From an uncultured Desulfobulbaceae bacterium (GTDB taxonomy: Bacteria; Desulfobacterota; Desulfobulbia; Desulfobulbales; BM004): a stretch of DNA of 51,740 bases. Positions 17,314 through 25,829 of the stretch are shown piece after piece; positions within the stretch are counted from its first letter, which is position 1, and each line of letters starts with the position of its first letter. The notes under the pieces are model-generated. The model did not search any database. It saw only the letters and a program-made list of their open reading frames with translations, and was not told where the DNA came from. Location: positions 1 through 51,740 of the forward strand of contig CAMYKS010000017.1 in NCBI GenBank assembly GCA_947259115.1. The letters run 5' to 3'. A program made the position numbers and the translations under genes.

Positions 17314-17343
17314 AAAGGGCGCCTGGAAATCCCGACGCCCTTA
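17314..17343 (+). terminator. Probable terminator closing the RiPP operon
   Basis: AAGGGCG (17315-17321) pairs with CGCCCTT (17336-17342) around a 14-base loop, immediately after the TAA of the signal-peptidase-like gene. Only a short T/A-rich tail (TTAATAAT) follows, so efficiency is uncertain. Confidence 0.55.
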
Positions 17344-17350
17344 ATAATCA

Positions 17351-17497
17351 GGGAACAGTGCCTGTCTGTCAATCATTGGGTTGTTGCGTAACCCAATAAT
17401 CATCTGCCGTCAATCGTCGTCTCGTATCGTATGACGACAATTTTCGTATGCTGATAATCGTCAGCAGTTTATATGCTGACAATTCAATTCTGTCCCC
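17351..17497. repeat. Composite hairpin repeat, copy 2 (three hairpins in a row)
   Basis: The element runs from GGGAACAG (17351-17358) to CTGTCCCC (17490-17497). It contains three hairpins with different stems: ATTGGGTT (17375-17382)-7-AACCCAAT (17390-17397); GTCGTC (17416-17421)-11-GACGAC (17433-17438); and GTCAGCA (17460-17466)-7-TGCTGAC (17474-17480). Each of the first two is preceded by GTCAAT, and the last two are followed by AATT. It fills the gap between the RiPP operon terminator and the convergent YkgJ-type gene. Confidence 0.8.
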
Positions 17498-17509
17498 CTG
17501 TTTTATATC

Positions 17510-18442
17510 TCAGTTGGATTGGGCCTCTTTTGCCTTGACCCAGTCTTTTTTGATCTCCTTAAAATCCTCCTCGGCACGTTGCTCCATGGTCTTGCCTGTC
17601 TCATTCTGCTCCTGTTTGATGGATTCCACCTTTGCCTTCAAAACATCCGGCTTGACCTTGATGTCCTCTGTTCCAAAAAGCATGGAAGCAATCACCTTGT
17701 AGGAGAACAGGAGCAGTTCTATATCATCGTCCTTGATCTTAGCAAGAGTTTCCTGGTCCACATCGTACGTTTTCAGGAAGGAGCTGTCAAAAATAAATGA
17801 GCGGAACTGATCGAGATCCGTTGAGGCCATAAAGAACATCCTCTTGGCCTGCTCGCTCAGGGTTGCCTGGAAGCCAAAGGATTTTCTCCGCATGACTATC
17901 TCCATCCAGCCCTTGTTCATTGTATCGCGCAGGTCCACTCCCTGGTCTTGGCGCCATTCACGTATGGTCCAGTTTTTGTCTTCCTCAAAACCTTTGCAAT
18001 GAGGCTCTTTGACCACAAAATAAAATTCTTCCGCACCCTGTCCCTCCTGGGCGCCCTCGTGAAAATTTGCCATACCCACAGGATAGTAGCGACAGGCACT
18101 CGGACGGTCCGAATAGACCATACACCCTTCAGTCTTGGATTTTATAAAGGGACAGCGCCCCTCCTCGGTCAACTTGATCGTCACCCCCGGGAAGTCAGTT
18201 TTTTCCAGATAGGTCGGTTCAGTGTAGACATGCAGAAATTCTGCTGCCTCCATCTCCAACCGTTTGCGGAGCTGGAGAATATCGTAAGGGGTCAACACTA
18301 TCTTGATATTCCCACAGCATTCAGTGAAACACGACACACCCGGATGGCAGCGGAACTTTATATTGCTGTCCAGGGTATATTTCGTCGGAAGTATATTGCT
18401 TGGGTTTTTTTCTTTGCCAAATAGAGTTTTTTCATTCATCAT
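17510..18442 (-). CDS. YkgJ-type cysteine-cluster protein (putative Zn/Fe-S binding)
   Basis: The 310-residue product has an N-terminal cysteine cluster of the YkgJ/UPF0153 type: KFRCHPGVSCFTECCGN (Cys at ~32, 39, 43, 44), then CPFIKS, GCMVYSDRPSACRYYPVG. These cysteines are thought to bind a metal ion or an iron-sulfur cluster; biochemical roles are mostly unknown. The C-terminal ~130 residues are helical and highly charged (KVKPDVLKAKVESIKQEQNE, EQRAEEDFKEIKKDW). No signal peptide or membrane segment is present. Two adjacent ATG codons (18440-18442 and 18437-18439) could both start it. It converges on the RiPP operon with a hairpin repeat between. Length is larger than minimal YkgJ proteins because of the C-terminal extension, which is common in Desulfobacterota homologues as far as I recall. 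Confidence 0.85.
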   Translation of the reverse strand: MMNEKTLFGKEKNPSNILPTKYTLDSNIKFRCHPGVSCFTECCGNIKIVLTPYDILQLRKRLEMEAAEFLHVYTEPTYLEKTDFPGVTIKLTEEGRCPFIKSKTEGCMVYSDRPSACRYYPVGMANFHEGAQEGQGAEEFYFVVKEPHCKGFEEDKNWTIREWRQDQGVDLRDTMNKGWMEIVMRRKSFGFQATLSEQAKRMFFMASTDLDQFRSFIFDSSFLKTYDVDQETLAKIKDDDIELLLFSYKVIASMLFGTEDIKVKPDVLKAKVESIKQEQNETGKTMEQRAEEDFKEIKKDWVKAKEAQSN

Positions 18443-18770
18443 TTATTCCTTGCTTACCAAATAATATTAACGTTGTTCAACAAACTGCTATCTCACTTTT
18501 TCACGTGGGAAGTCTGCCTAATTGGGGGATCAAACCTGGAAGATATTGAATACATCTTCAGCTTAACATTGCATAATAATCATCCATTACCCAACTTGTC
18601 AAATGCATTATCTGGTGAATCTCAATTAATTGTCTAAAATATTCTTTTCCGAATTCCTTGCCATTTGACAGTGCACTACTTACAGTATTTGAGAATGAGC
18701 CCCAAGGGTACCTCATTCCCATTAATTATTCTTGGGAACCCTGGTTCAACTTTGCAAGGAGGATTTCACA
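18443..18770. other. Intergenic region with one hairpin and no gene
   Basis: This 328-bp AT-rich stretch separates the YkgJ-type gene from the divergent small ORF. It contains a -35-like TTGACA at 18665-18670 without a good -10, and a hairpin GAATGAG (18693-18699)-12-CTCATTC (18712-18718) about 50 bp before the small ORF. No T-run follows, so the hairpin could be a leader structure. AAGGAGG at 18756-18762 is the ribosome binding site of the next ORF. Confidence 0.4.
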
Positions 18771-18965
18771 TTGAAATTTCTACCGAATACAATTGATATC
18801 TCAAAAGTACAGACCCTGCTCTATCATTTTCCTGACGGTAAAGTGCTGCAGCTTAAAATAAATGATATAGAAAACCTTTCCACCCTGGAGTTTGAACTGG
18901 GCAGATTTTGCGACACCTCGGATATTAACGGGATTCTGCACTTTTACCCCAGGGGCAATTCCTAA
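18771..18965 (+). CDS. Small protein of unknown function, 64 residues, TTG start
   Basis: An excellent ribosome binding site AAGGAGG (18756-18762) lies eight bases before TTG 18771, which decides the start over an upstream in-frame TTG at 18732. The product (MKFLPNTIDI..., ending HFYPRGNS) is a small soluble protein with alternating hydrophobic and charged residues suggesting strands and one helix (DGKVLQLKINDIENLSTLEF). One Cys is present. I do not recognise a family. It could be a regulator-sized protein or part of a leader-linked unit with the PHP phosphatase 141 bp downstream, but nothing in the sequence fixes a role. Confidence 0.6.
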   Translation: MKFLPNTIDISKVQTLLYHFPDGKVLQLKINDIENLSTLEFELGRFCDTSDINGILHFYPRGNS

Positions 18966-19106
18966 ACGTATCATTACACCTCTTCTGTTTGGCGTTTAAC
19001 GTTCAATTGGCTGTATTTATTTCCTTGAGTCAGCAGCAGCTTAAGATTAGTTTTTTTTCAATTAATTGCTGTATTTTCAAGTCTCCTTTTACTTTTAATT
19101 ATTTAA

Positions 19107-19892
19107 ATGAAAATTCCCCTGATAGACACAAGTATAGACAGCCATGTCCATACACACCTGTGCCATCATGCCTCTGGAGAGATGGAGGAATACGTTCAGG
19201 CTGCAATAAATCGCGGCCTGGAGAAACTCATATTTCTTGAACATCTTGAGGTCGGGATTAATTACTTTGAAACCACCTGGCTCACAGAAGATGATATTGA
19301 TTTTTATATTAAAGAGGGAAAACAACTGCAGGAAAAATACCAGGGCAAGATTGAAATCGGCCTGGGTGTTGAAGTCGGCTACAACCCGCGTTTCTTAGAA
19401 GAAATCCGTCAGAAGCTTGCCCTGCATACTTGGGACCGGATCGGTATTTCCTACCACTTTCTGGAAAGCGATTCCAGCCACCTCAATATGGTCAGCAGCA
19501 AACAGATTAATATAGACAGGCTCGATCAATACGGGGTGGATGAAGTGGTCTGCCGCTATTATAGCGACCTGAAGGAAGCCGTAGAAAAGCTTCCGGGCCA
19601 GGTGCTCTGCCATATTGATGCGGTCCTCCGGCATCATCCAAATATCATACTTACACCTGAACATCATGGGCTTATCGATGAACTTCTCCATGCCGCTGCC
19701 CGCAAAAAAATGGCTGTAGAAGTCAACACATCAGGGTACAGGATAAGGGACGAGCCCTATCCCTCTCAAGATATTTTAAAAAAAGCCGTACAAAGGAATA
19801 TCCCTCTTGTGGCAGGCTCTGATGCCCACCGCCCAGAGGATGTCGGCAGGTATTTCGACAGACTGCCGGGGTTGATGGAAAAATTAGGCTGA
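19107..19892 (+). CDS. PHP-domain phosphatase, histidinol-phosphatase-like
   Basis: The 261-residue product shows the PHP metal-binding motifs in order: DSHVHTHLCHHA near the N-terminus (motif I HxHxH), a conserved EHLE (motif II region), GVEVGYN, then HIDAVLRHH, and the C-terminal GSDAHRPEDVGRY (motif IV). This matches the HisJ/HisK-type histidinol-phosphatases, which remove phosphate from L-histidinol phosphate in histidine synthesis. Length fits (about 260-280). No other his genes are nearby, so a different phosphoester substrate is possible; PHP proteins are hard to assign precisely from sequence. The start ATG 19107 lacks a strong ribosome binding site. A 7-bp tandem repeat follows 24 bp after the stop. 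Confidence 0.83.
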   Translation: MKIPLIDTSIDSHVHTHLCHHASGEMEEYVQAAINRGLEKLIFLEHLEVGINYFETTWLTEDDIDFYIKEGKQLQEKYQGKIEIGLGVEVGYNPRFLEEIRQKLALHTWDRIGISYHFLESDSSHLNMVSSKQINIDRLDQYGVDEVVCRYYSDLKEAVEKLPGQVLCHIDAVLRHHPNIILTPEHHGLIDELLHAAARKKMAVEVNTSGYRIRDEPYPSQDILKKAVQRNIPLVAGSDAHRPEDVGRYFDRLPGLMEKLG

Positions 19893-19916
19893 AAGTTAAA
19901 GGTTAAAGAAGAAACC

Positions 19917-19953
19917 GGATTCTGGATTCTGGATTCTGGATTCTGGATTCTGG
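19917..19953. repeat. Tandem repeat of a 7-bp unit (GGATTCT x5 plus GG)
   Basis: Five perfect head-to-tail copies of GGATTCT, followed by GG, lie between the stop of the PHP phosphatase and the convergent chalcone-isomerase-like gene. No coding or hairpin role is apparent. Its perfection suggests recent slippage expansion, so copy number probably varies between strains. Confidence 0.9.
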
Positions 19954-20057
19954 AAAAAGATTTTATTACAATCTTGCTATAGTCAATACATGTTTTTTCC
20001 TGCATCCAGCATCAATCATCCAGCATCTAGTTTATATCCTTTCACATCACACTATAC

Positions 20058-20657
20058 TCAGTCCGCATTCCCCAGCATGGCATCTTTGAGGCCTGCGTCA
20101 GCCGGCTTGTGCCCCAGCCATATTTTCAAGAGGGCCCTGGAAAAATCCTCGCCGGGAACTGCGCCCTGCAGCGTGTCATTGAACCACACTTGGGTTCCCA
20201 CTCCAGGCAGGTAATCGAGACGTACCATATCACCTTTGCGAACAGTGCTGAAAAGTGAATTGAATTGCTTGATGCGATCCTGCAGGGCTTTGAGTTCTTT
20301 CGGGGTATTATTGGAGCTGAAACCTTCATTCCAGCCGTCGACAAGTTTATCAGCGCTTACCTCTTTATAGAGAAAGTTCATTGCAATACGCTTGGCACCC
20401 GGATCAGCCAGTATTTCATCGACAGTCGTGCGCTTGCCAGTAAGGTACAGGGCGCCGACATAGACCTTGATAAAAAATTTCTTGCGGATGCCGGCCCCGT
20501 TAAGCACCAGCGCTTTATTTTCTATGGTTACGGACTCAGGTAAAGCTACGCCGGCTATTTCACGGGCTCCAACAGAATGCACGGAAATTATCAGGCCCAG
20601 GAGTGTACATATCAAAAATGTTTTACCTGCAGCTTTTGCATCAAATGGTCTTCTCAT
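20058..20657 (-). CDS. Chalcone-isomerase-like secreted protein
   Basis: The 199-residue product begins with a signal peptide (KTFLICTLLGLIISVHSVGA then REIAG). The mature part matches the bacterial chalcone-isomerase-like fold: VALPESVTIENKALVLNG, GIRKKFFIKVYVGALYL (~55-75), RIAMNFLY and a C-terminal WFNDTLQGAVPGEDFSRALLKIWLG. Bacterial members bind fatty-acid-like ligands or are of unknown function and usually lack the plant catalytic residues; flavonoid chemistry is not expected here. The start overlaps the end of the fumarase beta-subunit gene by 17 bp, which suggests one transcript, although no functional link is known. It is periplasmic by its signal peptide. Confidence 0.85.
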   Translation of the reverse strand: MRRPFDAKAAGKTFLICTLLGLIISVHSVGAREIAGVALPESVTIENKALVLNGAGIRKKFFIKVYVGALYLTGKRTTVDEILADPGAKRIAMNFLYKEVSADKLVDGWNEGFSSNNTPKELKALQDRIKQFNSLFSTVRKGDMVRLDYLPGVGTQVWFNDTLQGAVPGEDFSRALLKIWLGHKPADAGLKDAMLGNAD

Positions 20658-21258
20658 ATTTTACTCCCAACCTTTCCGCGGTTACCATTTCATAGTAATC
20701 ATTTCCTTCCAGATCGTTAATGACAACCGCTGGAAAATTTTCGACCTCAAAACGAAACAATGCCTCAGGGCCTGCGTCCTCAAATGCCACCAACTCACTC
20801 TTAATTATTGATTTTGACAAGAGCGCTCCAGCCCCCCCTACTGTGGCAAAATAAACGGCCCCGTGTTTTATCATGGCTTCACGCACAGGCATTGAGCGTG
20901 ATCCCTTTCCCAGGGTGCCCTTCAAGCCCAGCTCCAAAAGCCTGGGGGTATAGGCATCCATCCTGTAGCTTGTAGTGGGCCCTGCTGCACCTATTACCTG
21001 CCCCTCTTTTGCCGGACTTGGCCCGACATAGTAAAGCAGTTGCCCCTGCAGATTAACCGGCAGATCCCTGCCTTCATCCAGCAAGGCAACCAGCCTGCGG
21101 TGCGTCTGATCCCGGCCGGTAAAGAGGACTCCGGTCAGACTGATCAGATCCCCTGCCTTTAAGGTTTGCAGGATACCTTCCTCAAATGGAATGGTCACAG
21201 GCTTTAGGTTTTCAAAAAATCCCTTGTCACTTGTGGGTTTATGTTTCTCAATGTCCAT
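20641..21258 (-). CDS. Fumarate hydratase class I, beta (C-terminal) subunit
   Basis: The 205-residue product corresponds to the C-terminal half of class I fumarase / L-tartrate dehydratase (FumA-type beta domain). Visible motifs are GDLISLTGVLFTGRDQTHRR, YYVGPSPAKEGQVIGAAGPTTSYRMD, LGKGSRSMP and KHGAVYFATVGGAGAL. Together with the alpha subunit it interconverts fumarate and L-malate using an oxygen-sensitive [4Fe-4S] cluster. The split into two genes is usual in anaerobes. The alpha-subunit gene lies just upstream, but the two are separated by 217 bp that hold a palindromic element (21344-21476), which is unusual within this operon. The stop overlaps the downstream chalcone-isomerase-like gene. 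Confidence 0.95.
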   Translation of the reverse strand: MDIEKHKPTSDKGFFENLKPVTIPFEEGILQTLKAGDLISLTGVLFTGRDQTHRRLVALLDEGRDLPVNLQGQLLYYVGPSPAKEGQVIGAAGPTTSYRMDAYTPRLLELGLKGTLGKGSRSMPVREAMIKHGAVYFATVGGAGALLSKSIIKSELVAFEDAGPEALFRFEVENFPAVVINDLEGNDYYEMVTAERLGVKYEKTI

Positions 21259-21343
21259 AATAATAATTTCAGCTAATTTTGTTTAAATTATTCTTGCCGA
21301 CACGAATAAGGTTGTTGCTTCCCAAATTTTTCTTATCTCTTTC

Positions 21344-21476
21344 ATTCACGAATGAGATCGGAGTCTCCCTCCGGTCGCTTTCCTGCTGTGGATACAAGGA
21401 AGAACCTGTTCCGCTATAGTAAAGCTATGCGGAACAGGTGATGACGCAGTAAACATTGTAATCTCGTTCGTGAATT
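21344..21476. repeat. MITE-like palindromic element between fumarase subunit genes
   Basis: Outer arms ATTCACGAATGAGAT (21344-21358) and ATCTCGTTCGTGAAT (21461-21475) are inverted repeats with one mismatch in 15. The inner hairpin CCTGTTCCGC(T)ATAG (21405-21419) pairs with CTATGCGGAACAGG (21425-21438), one bulged base. The ~133-bp unit has no ORF. Its right end touches the stop codon of the alpha-subunit gene. A small non-autonomous insertion is the simplest reading, but a structured intercistronic RNA element is possible. Confidence 0.65.
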
Positions 21477-22312
21477 TACAATTCTATTTCTTTGTGACGA
21501 TGGGCATGACACTGTATATTAACCGCCACAGGCAGACTGGCAATATGGGTAGGGTATGTTTCCATATGGACTGCCATGGCTGTATTCACACCACCCCAAC
21601 CCATGACTCCCTGGCCCTCCCTGTTGATTCTCTGCAGAATTCTCTCTTCAATTTCTGCCACCCCGGGATCAGGATTTGGATTCCCCAATGGCCGCATAAG
21701 CGATCTCTTTGCGAGCAGGGCGGCCTTCTCAAAGGTGCCGCCTAACCCCACGCCAACCACTACCGGCGGACAGGGGTTGGAGCCGGCATCCTTGACTTTC
21801 TGCACCACATACTCCTCCACACCTGGTATACCTGCTGAGGGCGGCAACATTACCAGGCCGCTCATATTCTCACTGCCGCAGCCTTTTGGCAGAAAACCGA
21901 TACGCAGCATGTTGCCGGGAACCATTTCAAGGTGAATGACCGCCGGTACATTGGTGCCTGTATTTTTTCTGGTTACCGGATCACAGACAGACTTTCTCAA
22001 AAAACCATCCGCATAACCGGCCCGTATACCTTCCTGGATCGCCTCCTCCAGGTTCCCTTCCACAAAGACTTCCTGGCCGATGCTGACAAAAACAACACCG
22101 ATCCCGGTATCCTGGCACACGGGAATCTGTTCGCGGCTGGCAATGTTGGCATTAGTTACAAGCATATCCAAAGCGTTTTTTGCCAGGGGAGATTTCTCCC
22201 GGTCCCTGGCAGCCAGTATAGCATCAAGGATGTCCGGTTCAAGATCGCATGAAGCGCTCATGGCCAGTTTTTTTACTGCTGCTGTAATTTCGGAACTCTG
22301 TACTGTTTTCAT
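21476..22312 (-). CDS. Fumarate hydratase class I, alpha (N-terminal) subunit
   Basis: The 278-residue product matches the N-terminal half of class I fumarases and tartrate dehydratases. Family features include REQIPVCQDTGIGVVFVSIG (first cluster Cys region), NTGTNVPAVIHLEMVPG, LPKGCGSENMSG (second Cys) and NPCPPVVVGVGLGG (third Cys); the three cysteines are the expected ligands of the [4Fe-4S] cluster that binds substrate directly. Partner of the beta subunit encoded downstream. Fumarase rather than tartrate dehydratase is the default choice in an anaerobe, but sequence alone does not separate them. The gene follows panB after a short gap, on the same strand. Confidence 0.95.
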   Translation of the reverse strand: MKTVQSSEITAAVKKLAMSASCDLEPDILDAILAARDREKSPLAKNALDMLVTNANIASREQIPVCQDTGIGVVFVSIGQEVFVEGNLEEAIQEGIRAGYADGFLRKSVCDPVTRKNTGTNVPAVIHLEMVPGNMLRIGFLPKGCGSENMSGLVMLPPSAGIPGVEEYVVQKVKDAGSNPCPPVVVGVGLGGTFEKAALLAKRSLMRPLGNPNPDPGVAEIEERILQRINREGQGVMGWGGVNTAMAVHMETYPTHIASLPVAVNIQCHAHRHKEIEL

Positions 22313-22352
22313 AATAATAGTTCGTTATGCTGTTTCTAAAGATAAATTTGTT

Positions 22353-23189
22353 TTATTGATCAAGCAGGCTCTGCACATCAAGCTGCATGTTGAAACTGTG
22401 TTCCTCATCCGGGAAGCTGCCATTTTTTACTTCTTCGTGATAGGCTGCAACCGCTTCCCTGATCTGCGGTGCCAGGTTTACGTATTGTTTCACAAAGGAA
22501 GGTGTGAATTTTTCAAACATGCCTACCATGTCATGGGTCACCAGCACCTGACCGTCACAGTGATTTCCTGCCCCGATACCGATGGTCGGTATGGAAACAG
22601 CTTTACTAATTGCTTCCGAGAGCTGCGCCGGAATACATTCCAGAACAATTGCGAAAGCACCAGCACTCTCCAGGTCTCTGGCCGCTTGCAGCAACCTGCG
22701 GGCTGAATCAGCATCCCTGCCCTGTACTTTGTATCCTCCAAGCTGTGAAGCGGTCTGTGGAGTCAAACCGATATGTCCCATAACGGAAATCCCCGCCGTG
22801 GCAATGGCCCTGACAATGCCACACATCTCGCTGCCGCCTTCAAGCTTGACTGCATCACAGCCTGCCTCCTTCAGGAAGCGTCCCGCATTTGCAATTGCTT
22901 CGCTCTCCGAAACCTGATAGGACATAAACGGCATATCTCCTACCAGAAGAGCCCGCTTCACCCCCCTGCTTGCAGCCCGGCAATGGTGCAACATCTCCTC
23001 CATGGTCACCGGTACGGTCGAGTTCAAGCCGAGGAGGACCATACCCAGGGAATCTCCGACAAGAACCATATCTATTCCAGCTGCATCGATCAGGCCGGCA
23101 AAGCTGGCATCATACGCGGTGAGCATGGAGATTTTCTCACCGTTTTTTTTCATCGCGATGATATCCTGAATGGTTATTTTTTTGTCCAT
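22353..23189 (-). CDS. panB: 3-methyl-2-oxobutanoate hydroxymethyltransferase
   Basis: PanB adds a hydroxymethyl group from methylene-tetrahydrofolate to 2-oxoisovalerate to give ketopantoate, the first committed step to pantothenate and CoA. The 278-residue product carries the family motifs MLTAYDASFAGLIDAAGIDM, VGDSLGMVLLGLNST (metal-binding Asp), DMPFMSYQ, AVKLEGG, GHIGLTPQ, LECIP and IGIGAGNHCDGQVLV. Length is typical (260-285). panC is not adjacent. The gene is upstream of the fumarase alpha gene on the same strand with a 40-bp gap, so cotranscription is possible. Confidence 0.97.
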   Translation of the reverse strand: MDKKITIQDIIAMKKNGEKISMLTAYDASFAGLIDAAGIDMVLVGDSLGMVLLGLNSTVPVTMEEMLHHCRAASRGVKRALLVGDMPFMSYQVSESEAIANAGRFLKEAGCDAVKLEGGSEMCGIVRAIATAGISVMGHIGLTPQTASQLGGYKVQGRDADSARRLLQAARDLESAGAFAIVLECIPAQLSEAISKAVSIPTIGIGAGNHCDGQVLVTHDMVGMFEKFTPSFVKQYVNLAPQIREAVAAYHEEVKNGSFPDEEHSFNMQLDVQSLLDQ

Positions 23190-23427
23190 GGCAGCACCGT
23201 TTAGTTAAGCTTTCAACATTCAGCTTTTTGTTTACAAGATGGAGTGTTGGAGTAATTGCACTTACTATCTATCCTATGTGTACTTGTTTTATACCTCTCC
23301 CAGCATATCTCGCAATTCACTTTTTTTACCCATAGCCTTTATCCTCTTTTTACCCTTGAAACCTCGGCCCCTCGACCCCTTAAACCCTTTAATGCTTTGA
23401 TCCTCACGCGCCTTACGCCCTACCTCA

Positions 23428-24456
23428 TTAAAAAAGCTTTGGAGCATCTTCCTTCCTGTTAAAAGGCCGGCCAAAATGTTCATAGGTAAGAGCAGTCGCC
23501 ATCCTCCCTCTTGGCGTGCGAGTCAAAAAACCGGATTGGATTAAAAACGGCTCATACACATCTTCCAGGGTACTTTTCTCTTCACTTACTGCGGTGGCCA
23601 ATGTCTCAATACCGATGGGCCCGCCAGCAAACTTATCAATGATAGTCAGAAGAATGCGCCGGTCCATATCATCCAGCCCTTTCTTATCCACGGCCAACAT
23701 TTCCAGGGCATTATCGGCAACTTCTGCTGTAATAACAGGATGTCCGCCAACCTCGGCAAAATCCCGCACCCGACGCAGCAACCGGTTTGCAATGCGGGGT
23801 GTTCCCCTTGATCTTTTGCCCAACTCTTTAGCCCCGGCATTATCAACTTTAAGGCCCAGTATCTTTGCCGAACGTTTAACGATCTCCACCAGTTCATCTG
23901 CAGAGTAAAAATCCAAGCGCAGCATTACCCCGAATCGATCCCGCAAGGGCGGTGTCAATAAACCCGTCCTGGTCGTTGCCCCCACAAGGGTAAAGTGGGG
24001 CAGATCCATTTTTACGGAACGGGCCCCCGGCCCCTGGCCTATGACCAGGTCCAATTGAAAATCCTCCATTGCCGGGTACAATATTTCCTCAACCACGTGA
24101 TTTAAACGATGGATTTCGTCGATGAAAAGCACATCCCCCGGTTCCAGGCTGGTCAGTATGGCAGCCAGATCGCCTTGGCGCTCAATGACCGGACCCGAAG
24201 TTACCTTAATATTTGATTCCATTTCATGGGCAATAATATAGGCCAGAGTCGTCTTGCCCAATCCAGGGAATCCATGGAAAAGAACATGATCCAGTGCCTC
24301 GCTTCTGCCCTTGGCAGCCCGAATGAATATATCCAGATTTTTTTTAACCAGTTCCTGGCCTATGTACTGCCCTAGCCTCTTGGGCCGTAAATTTTTGTCA
24401 ACCGTAAGATCTTCCGGTTCAGCCTGGCCGCTGACAATTCTTTCCTCATGGATCAT
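23428..24456 (-). CDS. ruvB: Holliday junction branch-migration helicase RuvB
   Basis: RuvB is the AAA+ motor of the RuvAB complex that moves Holliday junctions during recombination and repair. The 342-residue product has [11 protein letters not shown], Walker [11 protein letters not shown] (~67-76), Walker [10 protein letters not shown], sensor 1 GATTRTGLL and the arginine finger region PLRDRFGV, followed by a winged-helix C-terminus ending [12 protein letters not shown]. The ATG overlaps the stop of ruvA by four bases (ATGA type), so they are translationally coupled. ruvC is upstream of ruvA after a repeat-bearing spacer. Confidence 0.98.
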   Translation of the reverse strand: MIHEERIVSGQAEPEDLTVDKNLRPKRLGQYIGQELVKKNLDIFIRAAKGRSEALDHVLFHGFPGLGKTTLAYIIAHEMESNIKVTSGPVIERQGDLAAILTSLEPGDVLFIDEIHRLNHVVEEILYPAMEDFQLDLVIGQGPGARSVKMDLPHFTLVGATTRTGLLTPPLRDRFGVMLRLDFYSADELVEIVKRSAKILGLKVDNAGAKELGKRSRGTPRIANRLLRRVRDFAEVGGHPVITAEVADNALEMLAVDKKGLDDMDRRILLTIIDKFAGGPIGIETLATAVSEEKSTLEDVYEPFLIQSGFLTRTPRGRMATALTYEHFGRPFNRKEDAPKLF

Positions 24457-25073
24457 GCCAGTGACCTCAATATTTCACGGATCAAATCTTCCACACGCAT
24501 TTCTGCAAGGAGTTCAGGAGCTAAACGTCTTTTCACCTCCGATAAGGCAATATAGGCCCGGTTCTGGGGATAGCCAAGATTTACAAGGGCGGAAATGACA
24601 TCCTTATCTTTGCTGCCTTCCACCTTGGATCCTGCTGTGAAATCAGGTAGTTCTTCATCCCCGCCGGCAATAATTCCCACTTTATCTTTCAGATCAAGGC
24701 AGAGCCTCTCAGCGGTTTTCTTGCCAACACCTGATAATCCCGTCAATCTCGTTACATCCTTTGTAGCAATGGAACGCGCCAGATCCACAGGTCTGATGCC
24801 TGACAGGATCGATAAGGCAAGCTTTGGCCCCACACCTGATACATTGATGAGCAGCAGAAACATTTTTTTCTCATCTGTATCTGCAAAACCAAAGAGCGTT
24901 AAAGCATCTTCACGCACATGGGTATAGGTGTGCAGAAACACCTCCTCACCCAACTGCGGCAGTTTTTCAAGACTGGTCGCTGAAAGAGATACTTCGTATC
25001 CGACACCATTAACAAGAATGGTCACCTTTTCGGGTGATTTATGGAAAAGCTCTCCTTTCAGACATGAAATCAT
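24453..25073 (-). CDS. ruvA: Holliday junction DNA helicase subunit RuvA
   Basis: RuvA binds the four-way junction and loads RuvB. The 206-residue product has an OB-fold N-terminus ([28 protein letters not shown]), helix-hairpin-helix motifs ([16 protein letters not shown] and [19 protein letters not shown] at ~105-150) and a C-terminal RuvB-binding domain ([20 protein letters not shown]). Length is typical. It overlaps ruvB by four bases. The spacer to ruvC upstream (236 bp) contains a composite hairpin repeat. Confidence 0.97.
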   Translation of the reverse strand: MISCLKGELFHKSPEKVTILVNGVGYEVSLSATSLEKLPQLGEEVFLHTYTHVREDALTLFGFADTDEKKMFLLLINVSGVGPKLALSILSGIRPVDLARSIATKDVTRLTGLSGVGKKTAERLCLDLKDKVGIIAGGDEELPDFTAGSKVEGSKDKDVISALVNLGYPQNRAYIALSEVKRRLAPELLAEMRVEDLIREILRSLA

Positions 25074-25126
25074 GATTTTTTAGACTCTAGGTTCCAAGGT
25101 TTTGAGGGTTCAAGGGGCCTGTCTGT

Positions 25127-25210
25127 CAACCATCGAGTTGTTTCGTTACTCGATAATCGTCGGCAGTCTGTTGGTTAACAAAGCAAACCAACGATTGACA
25201 CATATGCCGA
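25127..25210. repeat. Composite hairpin repeat, copy 3 (ruvC-ruvA spacer)
   Basis: After CTGTCAACC there is a hairpin ATCGAGT (25132-25138)-9-ACTCGAT (25148-25154), then AATCG, then a second hairpin GTTGGTT (25170-25176)-9-AACCAAC (25186-25192) followed by GATTGACAC. An outer stem TCGGCA (25160-25165) / TGCCGA (25205-25210) encloses the second hairpin. Stem sequences differ from the other copies but the flanking GTCAA and GATTGACAC are shared. Confidence 0.7.
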
Positions 25211-25309
25211 AAACGGGTCAAGGTGAAAATTAAATTTATTTTAAAAAAGTATTACCCTCGAAACCTGGGCACCTGGACACCTTGAAACCTTTACTATTTA
25301 TCTTTTCCC

Positions 25310-25813
25310 TTATACCACTTCCCCATCAATTATCGTCTGGCTTGCATGGCACATGGCCACGGCCAGTGCATCTGCTGCATCAGCACTTGGCGGTTTGGAT
25401 AACTGGAGCAGCACACGCACCATCTGCTGAACTTGCTCTTTTTCAGCATTACCGTAGCCAACAACCGACTGTTTTACCATCCTGGGTGTATAGTCATAAA
25501 CCTTCAAACCATTCTGCAGGGCGGCCAGGACAGCTGCACCCCTTGCATGCCCCAACTTCAGTGCCGTACGCGGGTTTGCAGCGACAAAAACATCCTCAAC
25601 TCCCGCCACAGTCGGCTTATGGGTCTCAATGACCTCGCACAAACCGTCAAATATCACCTTCAGCCTGTCATTAAAGGCGTACTTGTTGCCAAGCCTTATG
25701 ACCCCGCAGGTAACATAGTACAGTTTGTTTGCTTTTTTAGTTATTACTCCATAGCCAGTGGCGCGTGAACCAGGGTCAATCCCGAGAATGCGCAGGCTTT
25801 CAGTTTTTGACAT
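25310..25813 (-). CDS. ruvC: Crossover junction endodeoxyribonuclease RuvC
   Basis: RuvC cuts Holliday junctions. I choose the ATG at 25813 (MSKTESLRILGIDPG), giving 167 residues; an in-frame ATG at 25843 would add ten residues read from a hairpin repeat (25830-25885), which is unlikely to be coding. Catalytic acidic residues are in the expected motifs: GIDPGSRATGYG (first Asp), AGVEDVF (Glu) and SADAADALAVAMCH (C-terminal Asp pair). ruvC leads the ruvC-ruvA-ruvB group; both spacers beside it carry hairpin repeats. Confidence 0.96.
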   Translation of the reverse strand: MSKTESLRILGIDPGSRATGYGVITKKANKLYYVTCGVIRLGNKYAFNDRLKVIFDGLCEVIETHKPTVAGVEDVFVAANPRTALKLGHARGAAVLAALQNGLKVYDYTPRMVKQSVVGYGNAEKEQVQQMVRVLLQLSKPPSADAADALAVAMCHASQTIIDGEVV

Positions 25814-25829
25814 TGATTGCTCTATTATC

